DNA of 64,000 nt. Origin: Dyella jiangningensis (GTDB lineage Bacteria > Pseudomonadota > Gammaproteobacteria > Xanthomonadales > Rhodanobacteraceae). Positions 56,425 to 64,000 of this stretch are shown here, piece after piece. Every line of letters starts with the position of its first letter. The stretch's first letter is position 1. A model generated the notes under the pieces. The model saw only the letters and a list, made by a program, of their open reading frames with translations, was not told where the DNA came from and did not search any database. Location of the stretch: positions 1,426,001 through 1,490,000 of the forward strand of contig CP007444.1 in NCBI GenBank assembly GCA_000632805.1. Direction: 5' to 3'. A program made the position numbers and the translations under genes.

Positions 56425-56841
56425 GTGGAGAGCAACGAAAACCAGCGGCAGCTTTCGGGACGGTGCTTATGCGGCGCCGTGCGTTACACCGTACTGGACG
56501 CGTTTCTTTACGCGGCCAATTGCCATTGCTCGCAATGCCGTCGCGCGACAGGCTCCGCCTTCAAGCCTTTCGCGGGTATCGAGCGGAGCAAGCTGACGCT
56601 TGCGCAGGACGAGGGCGACGTCATGCGCTTCGGTGATGACCAAGGGCACGACGTGCATTGCCGGCAATGTGGATCGTTGTTGTATTCGGTGGTTCGCGAT
56701 GGCGCGTATGTGCACGTCACGATGGGCACGCTCGACGACGAGCCGTCTATACGGCCGGACAAACACATCTTCGTCGGTTCGAAGGCGGCCTGGTTCACCA
56801 TTACCGACGATCTGCCGCAGTTCGCGGAACACGCGGCCTAG
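56425..56841 (+). CDS. GFA (CENP-V/glutathione-dependent formaldehyde-activating) family protein
   Basis: 138 aa from a GTG at 56425 (AGGAGAAACGAA upstream). Zinc-binding cysteines appear in order: RCLCGAVRY, ANCHCSQCRRATGS and VHCRQCGSLL, followed by VHVTMGTLDDEP and HIFVGSKAAWF, the fold's closing segments. Relatives include S-hydroxymethylglutathione synthase, but most members have unknown function. Single gene ended by a hairpin. Confidence 0.88.
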   Translation: MESNENQRQLSGRCLCGAVRYTVLDAFLYAANCHCSQCRRATGSAFKPFAGIERSKLTLAQDEGDVMRFGDDQGHDVHCRQCGSLLYSVVRDGAYVHVTMGTLDDEPSIRPDKHIFVGSKAAWFTITDDLPQFAEHAA

Positions 56842-56852
56842 TTGCACACGAA

Positions 56853-56879
56853 GAAAACCCCGCTCCAGGCGGGGTTTTC
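56853..56879. terminator. Bidirectional terminator
   Basis: Stem GAAAACCCCGC / GCGGGGTTTTC with loop TCCAG, between the GFA gene and the convergent 58-aa gene. Confidence 0.86.
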
Positions 56880-56883
56880 GGAA

Positions 56884-57060
56884 TCAGGATGACGTGGCTT
56901 CGGAAGACTGCAGGCGATGGCGGTAGGTTGCCTCGGTTTCGCGATACAAGCCGGACCATGGGTCCAGCACATAACCTTCAACCGGCTCCGCGGATGTACG
57001 CAAGGTCTGCGCAATCTGCTCTTCACTGGCGAACGGCGTATCCAGGGTCGTGGGGTCCAT
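56884..57060 (-). CDS. Small hypothetical protein, 58 aa
   Basis: ATG at 57060 with a strong ribosome site (GAGGAGC). The chain DPTTLDTPFASEEQIAQTLR then VEGYVLDPWSGLYRETEATY is soluble and acidic with one amphipathic helix. It is followed by the shared terminator. No family recognised; the ribosome site and terminator favour a real gene. Confidence 0.6.
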   Translation of the reverse strand: MDPTTLDTPFASEEQIAQTLRTSAEPVEGYVLDPWSGLYRETEATYRHRLQSSEATSS

Positions 57061-57279
57061 AGGCGCTCCTCGATGCTGTCGTTGGAATCTCAACCTATAG
57101 GGCTGCCTGTTCGGGACCGGTTAAGTTTGTCGCGCAACAGAGGCAACGCAAAACTTATGCAGGCGCCGTCCGGACGCAGTCGCGTGCCGCACCACTTTGC
57201 TCCGATCCCCGCCGAGTCTGCGCGCCATCGGTTTCCGTCATGCGACAATGCCTGCCCCCCATCGCCATCATGCGCTGCG

Positions 57280-57570
57280 ATGACTATCAGCAAAGACGCT
57301 TACCGTCAGTTCCAGGAAGAGCTGGCCGCACTCGACAAGGACCAGGTACAGCGTCGTCAACGCGCCACGGAATCGCCCATGGATAGCGCCAGGCGCGAGT
57401 TCCTGGCGCTGCGCGATCGCTACGCGCTCAGTGTGGCGGACGTCATCGCGTTCTTTCCCGAGGAAGAGGGCGTCACCTATCTGCAAGGCTTGATCGCCGC
57501 CGCAGAAGCGGCTCCTCCTGGCACTCGCAAGCGCCGCACGAAGCGCAAAGCCGACGAGAGCGAAGGTTGA
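57280..57570 (+). CDS. Hypothetical protein with helical body and basic tail
   Basis: 96 aa. The frame is open much further upstream, but the ATG at 57280 is the sensible start. A coiled-coil-like first half (QFQEELAALDKDQVQRRQRA, ARREFLALRDRYALSVADVI) ends with TRKRRTKRKADESEG, a Lys/Arg cluster. A weak resemblance to H-NS-type proteins is seen in the helix and basic tail order, without the AT-hook core; treat it as unknown. Confidence 0.6.
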   Translation: MTISKDAYRQFQEELAALDKDQVQRRQRATESPMDSARREFLALRDRYALSVADVIAFFPEEEGVTYLQGLIAAAEAAPPGTRKRRTKRKADESEG

Positions 57571-57663
57571 TACTGAGCGCGATTCGCGCATGTCGACCAT
57601 CCATGACGCCTCCGTAACAGCCGTTTTGAGATACAGGTTGCGGACGCTGTCAGGAGGCCGGAC

Positions 57664-58056
57664 ATGATCGAGCAGATCAGCGGATTGCCCCCCGGTGCGC
57701 TGGGTTTTCGCGCGAGCGGGCAGGTGACTGCACAAGACTACGAGCGCGTGCTGGTGCCCGATGTCGAGGCGGCATTCGCGCTCAATCGCAAGCTGCGCTT
57801 GCTTTATCACGTAGGCCCTGACTTCACCGGTTTCGATCCGGGGGCGATGTGGGAGGACGCGATGCTCGGCTTCCGCCATTTCAGCGGCTGGGATCGCGTG
57901 GCGCTGGTCACCGACGTGCAGTGGCTACGCGTCGCCGCGCTTGCGATGGGTTTTGCGGTGCCCGCGCAGTTCAGGCTTTTCCACAACATCCAGTTCGAAG
58001 AGGCGAGCACCTGGATTGGCGAGGCGAGGCCCCTGGACGAGGAAGGGAACAAATGA
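57664..58056 (+). CDS. SpoIIAA/STAS-like protein
   Basis: 130 aa. The sequence GALGFRASGQVTAQDYERVL, KLRLLYHVGPDFTGFDPGAM, WDRVALVTDVQWLRVAALAM and STWIGEARPL follow the alternating strand/helix order of SpoIIAA-like (STAS-fold) proteins found in many proteobacteria. Function unknown. GGAGGCCGGAC precedes the ATG. The last codons overlap a 14-codon mini-frame (ATG at 58054) that leads to the asnB leader. Confidence 0.82.
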   Translation: MIEQISGLPPGALGFRASGQVTAQDYERVLVPDVEAAFALNRKLRLLYHVGPDFTGFDPGAMWEDAMLGFRHFSGWDRVALVTDVQWLRVAALAMGFAVPAQFRLFHNIQFEEASTWIGEARPLDEEGNK

Positions 58057-58107
58057 AACTTTTTCTTCCGCTTGCCATGGCGCGTGGGCTGTGGTGAAGT
58101 CCAACCC

Positions 58108-58236
58108 ATGACTTCGCTTCACGCCCGCATGTTCGCCATGGCCGCTGCCTCCGCAGTGGCGAGCGAGCATCTGCGTGCGCTGAACAACAATAACGCCAAT
58201 AACAATACCCGCATCGACGGGTGGGCCGGCGTGTAA
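58108..58236 (+). CDS. Asn-rich leader peptide of asnB (attenuator)
   Basis: 42 codons from the ATG at 58108 to TAA at 58234-58236: MTSLHARMFAMAAASAVASE, then HLRALNNNNANNNTRIDGW, then AGV. Seven of nine codons from 58183 to 58209 are Asn (AAC/AAT). It ends 23 bp before a terminator and 92 bp before the asnB start. This is the layout of ribosome-mediated attenuation: scarcity of charged tRNA-Asn stalls the ribosome in the Asn run. GGTGAAG upstream is a modest ribosome site, and ATGs at 58129 and 58138 could also start it. Confidence 0.82.
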   Translation: MTSLHARMFAMAAASAVASEHLRALNNNNANNNTRIDGWAGV

Positions 58237-58295
58237 GCAACAAAGCTCCATACACACGCAAAAAGGCCCGCTCACCGCGGGCCTTTTTGTTTTTC
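58221..58295 (+). promoter_or_regulatory. asnB transcription attenuator (terminator with competing antiterminator arm)
   Basis: Terminator: AAAAAGGCCCGC (58260-58271), loop TCACC, GCGGGCCTTTTT (58277-58288), then GTTTTT. Competing arm: GTGGGCC (58221-58227), inside the last leader codons, can pair with GGCCCGC (58265-58271), the terminator's left arm. A ribosome stalled at 58183-58206 would leave 58221-58227 free (read-through). One that reaches the stop codon at 58236 would cover it (termination). Confidence 0.8.
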
Positions 58296-58328
58296 TGCTC
58301 CGCGAGAAACAATCAGGAATCCACACCC

Positions 58329-60002
58329 ATGTGTTCGATCTTCGGCATGTTCGACCTGCAGCCGGGCGATGACCTCGCCGCCTTGCGCCAGCAGGCTCTT
58401 GAGCTTTCCCAGCGCCAGCGCCATCGCGGGCCGGATTGGAGCGGTGTCTTCGTCGACGCCGGCGTCATCCTCGTCCACGAGCGCCTCGCCATCGTCGACC
58501 CGGCGAGCGGTGCGCAGCCGTTGCGTTCGCGTCATGGCGAACTGGCGCTGGGCGTGAACGGTGAGATCTACAACCACCGGGAGCTTCGTGCGACGAGCGC
58601 TTACGACTTCACCACCGGCTCGGATTGCGAGGTGATCAACGCGCTGTATCACGAGCAGTCGCCGCCTGTGGAATGGGTCGGGCGGTTGAATGGCATTTTC
58701 GCCTTCGCCCTGTGGGACAGCGAGAAGGCGCGTTACGTCATCGCGCGCGATCCGATCGGCGTGTGCCCGTTGTATTGGGGTCACGACAGCGTGGGCCGCC
58801 TGTGTGTTGCCTCGGAAATGAAAGCACTGGTTGGCCTATGCAACGACGTCGCGCCGTTCCCGCCAGGGCATGTCTATGAAAGTGGCGATGGCGAACTGCG
58901 CCGGTATTACCAGAAAGACTGGCGGAGCTATGCACAGACCCAGGGGCATGACGTGGCGCCAGGCGAATTGCGTGAAGCGTTCGAACAGGCCGTGCACCGA
59001 CAGCTGATGACCGACGTGCCGTATGGCGTTCTGTTGTCGGGCGGCCTCGATTCCTCGCTGGTCGCCGCGTGCGCCGCACGATTCGCCCGCCGACGCGTGG
59101 AGGACAACGACCAGGCGGAGGCGTGGTGGCCACGCCTGCACTCCTTCGCGATCGGCCTCGAAGGCTCGCCCGACCTCGCCGCCGCCCAGGTGGCTGCCGA
59201 CGCGCTCGGTACCGTGCACCACGGCTTCGTCTACAACTTCTGGGAAGGCCTGGATGCGCTGCCGGAAGTCATCCGCCATATCGAGACCTACGACGTCACC
59301 ACCATCCGTGCATCCACCCCGATGTATCTGCTGGCACGCCGCATCAAGGCCATGGGCGTGAAGATGGTGCTGTCCGGCGAAGGTTCGGATGAAATCTTCG
59401 GCGGCTATCTGTACTTCCATAAGGCACCCTCGGCGGAAGCCTTCCACGAGGAGACCGTGCGCAAGCTCGATGCACTGCACAGCTACGACTGCCTGCGCGC
59501 CAACAAATCGATGATGGCGTGGGGCGTGGAAGCGCGCGTGCCGTTCCTGGACCTCGAATTTCTCGACGTCGCCATGGGCATGGATGCGAGGCACAAGATG
59601 GCCGGGCAGGGACGTATCGAAAAAGCCGTGCTGCGCGAAGCGTTCCAGGGCGCGCTCCCCGACGAGATCCTGTGGCGACAGAAAGAGCAGTTCAGTGACG
59701 GCGTGGGTTACGGCTGGATCGATGGCCTGAAGGCGCATGCCGAGCAGGCGGTGAGCGATCGCGAATTCGCGGCGGCAGCCACGCGCTATCCGCACAACAC
59801 GCCAGCCACCAAGGAGGCGTACCTGTACCGGCGCATCTTCGAGAAGTTCTATCCGGGGCAGGCCTGTGCGGAAACAGTACCCGGCGGCAAGTCCATCGCA
59901 TGTTCGTCACCGGCCGCATTGGCCTGGGATCCCACGTTTGCGGCGGCGGCCGACCCGTCGGGGCGTGCCGTGCGAGGCGTGCATCAGCAGGCGTTGGCCT
60001 GA
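58329..60002 (+). CDS. asnB: Asparagine synthetase B, glutamine-hydrolysing
   Basis: 557 aa (E. coli AsnB 554). Cys2 is the glutaminase nucleophile (MCSIFGMFDL), with the N-terminal Ntn motifs RHRGPDWSGV and GVNGEIYNHRELR. The synthetase domain has the ATP pyrophosphate loop VLLSGGLDSSLVA (about residue 235) and LSGEGSDEIFGGYLYFHKAP. It makes asparagine from aspartate, glutamine and ATP. Expression appears to be set by the attenuator directly upstream. Confidence 0.95.
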   Translation: MCSIFGMFDLQPGDDLAALRQQALELSQRQRHRGPDWSGVFVDAGVILVHERLAIVDPASGAQPLRSRHGELALGVNGEIYNHRELRATSAYDFTTGSDCEVINALYHEQSPPVEWVGRLNGIFAFALWDSEKARYVIARDPIGVCPLYWGHDSVGRLCVASEMKALVGLCNDVAPFPPGHVYESGDGELRRYYQKDWRSYAQTQGHDVAPGELREAFEQAVHRQLMTDVPYGVLLSGGLDSSLVAACAARFARRRVEDNDQAEAWWPRLHSFAIGLEGSPDLAAAQVAADALGTVHHGFVYNFWEGLDALPEVIRHIETYDVTTIRASTPMYLLARRIKAMGVKMVLSGEGSDEIFGGYLYFHKAPSAEAFHEETVRKLDALHSYDCLRANKSMMAWGVEARVPFLDLEFLDVAMGMDARHKMAGQGRIEKAVLREAFQGALPDEILWRQKEQFSDGVGYGWIDGLKAHAEQAVSDREFAAAATRYPHNTPATKEAYLYRRIFEKFYPGQACAETVPGGKSIACSSPAALAWDPTFAAAADPSGRAVRGVHQQALA

Positions 60003-60026
60003 GCGCGGTATCCGTCAGGAATGTGT

Positions 60027-60110
60027 GGGAACCCGCCCTGCGCGCGACAGGCGAAACGGAGCGAAGGCCTGCCGCTCTGCGGTCGCGCACAGGGTGCGTT
60101 CCTACAAGAA
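60027..60110. repeat. Paired REP-type palindrome after asnB
   Basis: TGTGGGAACCCGCCCTGCGC and, ~60 bp later, the inverted arm GCGCACAGGGTGCGTTCCTA, with GCGAAACGGAGCG between. Same family as the units at 9.4-9.7 kb. Confidence 0.75.
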
Positions 60111-60193
60111 GCATGAAGCGCTAGTGGCGCGGGGCTCCTGGCCGGGGCTTGCTCTGCTACCATGGAGGGCCGTTTTCCCAAGATTTCCCATCC

Positions 60194-61319
60194 ATGATCG
60201 AAACCAATCCGATCCTTGCGCAGATCGCGGACCTGAAGGGCCGCGTCGAGTCGCTTAGGGGGTATCTTTGACTACGCCACCAAGCGTGAGCGTCTCGAAG
60301 AAGTAAGCCGCGAACTGGAAAGCCCCACCGTGTGGGACGATCCGCCGCGCGCGCAGGAACTGGGCCGCGAGCGCGCCCGCCTGGACACCATCGTCAGTGG
60401 GATCGACAGCCTCACGGCCGGTCTGGCCGATGCGGGCGAACTGCTGGAGATGGCCGCTGCCGACGGCGACGAGGAGACCGTCAACTCCGTGGTGGCCGAT
60501 CTGGCTGGCCTCGAAGCCAAGGTGGCCAAGCTGGAATTCCAGCGCATGTTCTCCGGCAAGATGGACGCCAACAACGCCTTCGTGGACATCCAGGCCGGCG
60601 CCGGTGGCACCGAGGCACAGGACTGGGCCGAGATTCTCCTGCGCATGTACCTGCGCTGGGCCGAATCGCGCGGCTGGAAAACCGAGCTGCTGGAAGTCTC
60701 CGGCGGTGAAGTGGCCGGCATCAAGTCCGCCACGTTCCGCGTGGAAGGCGACTACGCCTACGGCTGGCTGAAGACCGAGATCGGTGTGCATCGCCTGGTG
60801 CGCAAGAGCCCGTTCGATTCGGACAACCGTCGCCACACCAGTTTCACTTCGGTGTTCGTGTCGCCGGAAGTCGATGACGACATCGACATCGACATCAATC
60901 CGGCAGACCTCAAGACCGATGTGTACCGCTCGTCCGGCGCTGGTGGTCAGCACGTGAACAAGACCGAATCGGCCGTGCGTATCACGCATATCCCGAGCGG
61001 CGTGGTGGTGGCCTGCCAGACCGAGCGCAGCCAGCACGCCAACCGCGACCGCGCGATGAAGATGCTCGCCGCCAAGCTGTACGAGCTGGAAATCCAGAAG
61101 CGCAATGCCGAGAAGGACGCGCTGGAAGCCTCCAAGTCCGACATCGGCTGGGGCAGCCAGATCCGCAACTACGTGCTGGACCAGAGCCGCATCAAGGACC
61201 TGCGTACCGGCATCGAGCGTTCGGACACGCAGAAGGTGCTCGACGGCGATCTCGACGAATTCGTCGAGGCCAGCCTGAAGTCGGGCCTGGATGCAGGCGC
61301 CAAGCGCGTGGACGCCTGA
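60194..61319 (+). CDS. prfB: Peptide chain release factor 2, with programmed +1 frameshift
   Basis: The first 25 codons from the ATG at 60194 end at an in-frame TGA (60269-60271). After a +1 shift the frame continues from 60270 to the stop at 61319, giving 374 aa (E. coli 365). Later landmarks are [31 protein letters not shown] (the SPF motif that reads UGA/UAA) and [16 protein letters not shown] (GGQ, about residue 250). RF2 ends translation at UGA and UAA. prfB-lysS is the normal order, here with one small gene between. Confidence 0.95.
60254..60272 (+). other. prfB programmed frameshift site
   Basis: CTTAGGGGGTATCTTTGAC: an internal Shine-Dalgarno AGGGGG followed three bases later by the slippery CTT TGA C. 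Low RF2 leaves TGA unread and favours the shift, giving autoregulation as in other bacteria. Confidence 0.95.
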
Positions 61320-61359
61320 TCGCCAACCATCGCATCTGCCAACGACGAGGCGGTACCGC

Positions 61360-61689
61360 ATGAACAGCAGAAAGACTTTCCCGATTCTGGTTGCGTGTGC
61401 CGCCCTGTTCGCATGGCAGGGCGTGGCCTGCGCGCAGGACAACGGCTCTGCCAGCCAGGGCATCAAGCAGGATGCAAAAACGGCCGGCAAGAAAGTGGGC
61501 GACGCTGGCCGCGATGCCGGGCACGCCACCAAGGATGCGGCCGTCACTGTGGGACATGGCGCCAGGGATGCGGGCGTCGCGGTCGGTCACGGCGCGAAAG
61601 ACGCCGCCCTGACGGTGGGGCACGGCGCGCGTGATGGCTGGAATGCCACCAAACACGCGGTAAAACACGCCTTCGGCAAAGACGATTGA
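61360..61689 (+). CDS. Exported LEA-like repeat protein
   Basis: 109 aa. Signal peptide (ILVACAALFAWQGVACAQD). The mature chain consists of amphipathic 11-12-residue repeats: AVTVGHGARDAG, VAVGHGAKDAA, LTVGHGARDGW, plus KDAKTAGKKVGDAGRDAGHA. This resembles late-embryogenesis-abundant or YtxH-like stress proteins that become helical at surfaces. Small, rich in Gly, Ala, Lys and His; envelope or desiccation protection is a guess. It sits between prfB and lysS. Confidence 0.65.
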   Translation: MNSRKTFPILVACAALFAWQGVACAQDNGSASQGIKQDAKTAGKKVGDAGRDAGHATKDAAVTVGHGARDAGVAVGHGAKDAALTVGHGARDGWNATKHAVKHAFGKDD

Positions 61690-61786
61690 CCCTTGGTGCT
61701 GCGGGCGACCGCGGCTCCAATGATCCGATGACAAACAAGAGAAGCGTCCGCCACATGGCGCGGATGCCGGCAGCGACGGAAACCTC

Positions 61787-63307
<1,521 letters not shown>

Positions 63308-63309
63308 TC

Positions 63310-63609
63310 ATGTGGTTCGCCATCATTGGCACGGATGTGCCCGATTCGCTCGAAGGCCGTAAGGGAGCCCGCCCCGCCCACCTCGCGCGCTTGCAGAAGC
63401 TTCAGGACGAGGGTCGCATGTTGCTGGCCGGCCCGTTTCCCGCGATCGAGGCGGAAGATCCGGGCCCGGCGGGATTCACCGGCAGCCTGATCGTGGCCGA
63501 GTTCCCGACGCAGGCCGATGCGGAAGCCTGGGCCCAGGCCGACCCCTATGTCGCTGCGGGCGTCTATGCCAGCGTGGCCATCCAGCCGTTCCGCAAGGTG
63601 CTGCCGTAA
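63310..63609 (+). CDS. YciI family protein
   Basis: 99 aa with the YciI dimeric alpha/beta-barrel pattern: [40 protein letters not shown] (His as possible catalytic residue), [20 protein letters not shown] and [19 protein letters not shown]. Function not established. ATG 2 bp after lysS and 2 bp before the BolA gene, so one operon. Confidence 0.88.
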   Translation: MWFAIIGTDVPDSLEGRKGARPAHLARLQKLQDEGRMLLAGPFPAIEAEDPGPAGFTGSLIVAEFPTQADAEAWAQADPYVAAGVYASVAIQPFRKVLP

Positions 63610-63611
63610 GC

Positions 63612-63875
63612 ATGGCCACGCCCATGGTCGAGCAGATCCGCGAGCGCCTGCAGCAGGCGCTCGATCCCGTGTCCCTCGAGGTGCTGGACGAGGGCTACAA
63701 GCACGCGGGCCATGCCAACGACGGCAAGGGGCATTTCCATGTGCGCGTCGTCAGCGCGGCCTTCGCCGGGCAGCTGTCGATCAAGCGCCACCGGCTGGTG
63801 TACGCGGCCCTGCAGGGCCTGATGGACAACGGCATCCACGCGCTTTCCATCGACGCGAAGGCGCCGGGCGAATAA
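63612..63875 (+). CDS. BolA family protein
   Basis: 87 aa. IRERLQQALDPVSLEVLDEG, KGHFHVRVVSAAFAGQLSIK and RHRLVYAALQGLMDNGIHAL are the BolA fold (class II KH-like) with the conserved RHR(L)VY segment and histidines that help bind iron-sulfur clusters with monothiol glutaredoxins. It may be BolA or the IbaG-type paralogue; the short length cannot decide. Operon with lysS and yciI-like. Confidence 0.88.
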   Translation: MATPMVEQIRERLQQALDPVSLEVLDEGYKHAGHANDGKGHFHVRVVSAAFAGQLSIKRHRLVYAALQGLMDNGIHALSIDAKAPGE

Positions 63876-64000
63876 GCCCGCGCGCCTCGTTACGCGCCAG
63901 GGCCTGGCGACGGGTAGTGCTGGTGATTTTTTCGCCAGTCGGACCGCTTGCCGTCCCGCGGCTCTGCCGATCCGCGAACCAGTGAGACAGGTGCGGCACA
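63876..64000. other. Right edge of the window
   Basis: 125 bp after the BolA gene show no clear gene start; probably intergenic sequence ahead of a gene beyond the edge. Confidence 0.4.

Noticed and set aside
58054..58098. A 14-codon mini-frame (ATG overlapping the STAS-like gene's stop) as a second leader peptide
   Set aside because: It has no run of regulatory codons and ends before the structured region; it may only help couple translation.

Overview
The window is about 64% G+C and looks like the chromosome of a gammaproteobacterium of the Xanthomonadales, most likely Rhodanobacteraceae (Dyella/Luteibacter/Rhodanobacter type). This is inferred from the housekeeping genes, from abundant 'GTAGGAGCGCACC'-type palindromic repeats between genes, and from local order such as folP-glmM, tpiA-secG-tRNA-Leu and prfB-lysS. 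No species is claimed.

1-27.3 kb is ordinary core genome: a cut-off exported protein, a DUF2975/HTH pair, arsC-rluB-scpB-scpA (minus), dinB, a PilZ protein, an acyl-CoA ligase, divergent acnA and acnB, an OxyR-like LysR regulator, sbcB, orn-folP-glmM, an Fe(II)/2-oxoglutarate oxygenase, an SDR, tpiA-secG and tRNA-Leu(GAG). Repeat arrays with periods of 120 bp (9.4-9.7 kb) and 179 bp (16.9-17.5 kb) lie between genes.

27.4-41.5 kb is an accessory region of lower G+C next to tRNA-Leu. It is a cassette-like array of mostly single small genes (exported, membrane or unknown), nearly all on the plus strand. Units are separated by eleven copies or remnants of one palindrome: arms AATGTCYGCTT and AAGCRGACATT around the loop CCGACCCA. 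Three IS30-type and two IS110/IS1111-type elements are inserted inside these palindromes at fixed positions. The non-coding 3' ends of the two IS1111-type elements carry short segments matching their own target flanks and their own ends. The segments differ between the copies exactly where the flanks differ, as expected of bridge RNAs.

41.6-44.6 kb holds a lipoprotein, a HigA-like regulator, hypothetical genes and an acyltransferase-3. 45.2-55.7 kb is an exopolysaccharide locus built round wecB-nfrB-nfrA-ybcH, like the cyclic-di-GMP-controlled N4 glycan receptor pathway of E. coli. It is flanked by a secreted DUF2334 (PelA/deacetylase-like) protein and a secreted clan GH-A-like glycosidase.

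56.4-64 kb is again core-like: GFA protein, small hypotheticals, a STAS-like protein, asnB behind an Asn-codon-rich leader peptide and a terminator (apparent ribosome-mediated attenuation), prfB with its programmed frameshift, lysS, a YciI protein and a BolA protein. The strongest leads are the covarying bridge RNAs, the palindrome-bounded cassette array, the asnB attenuator and the NGR-like locus.
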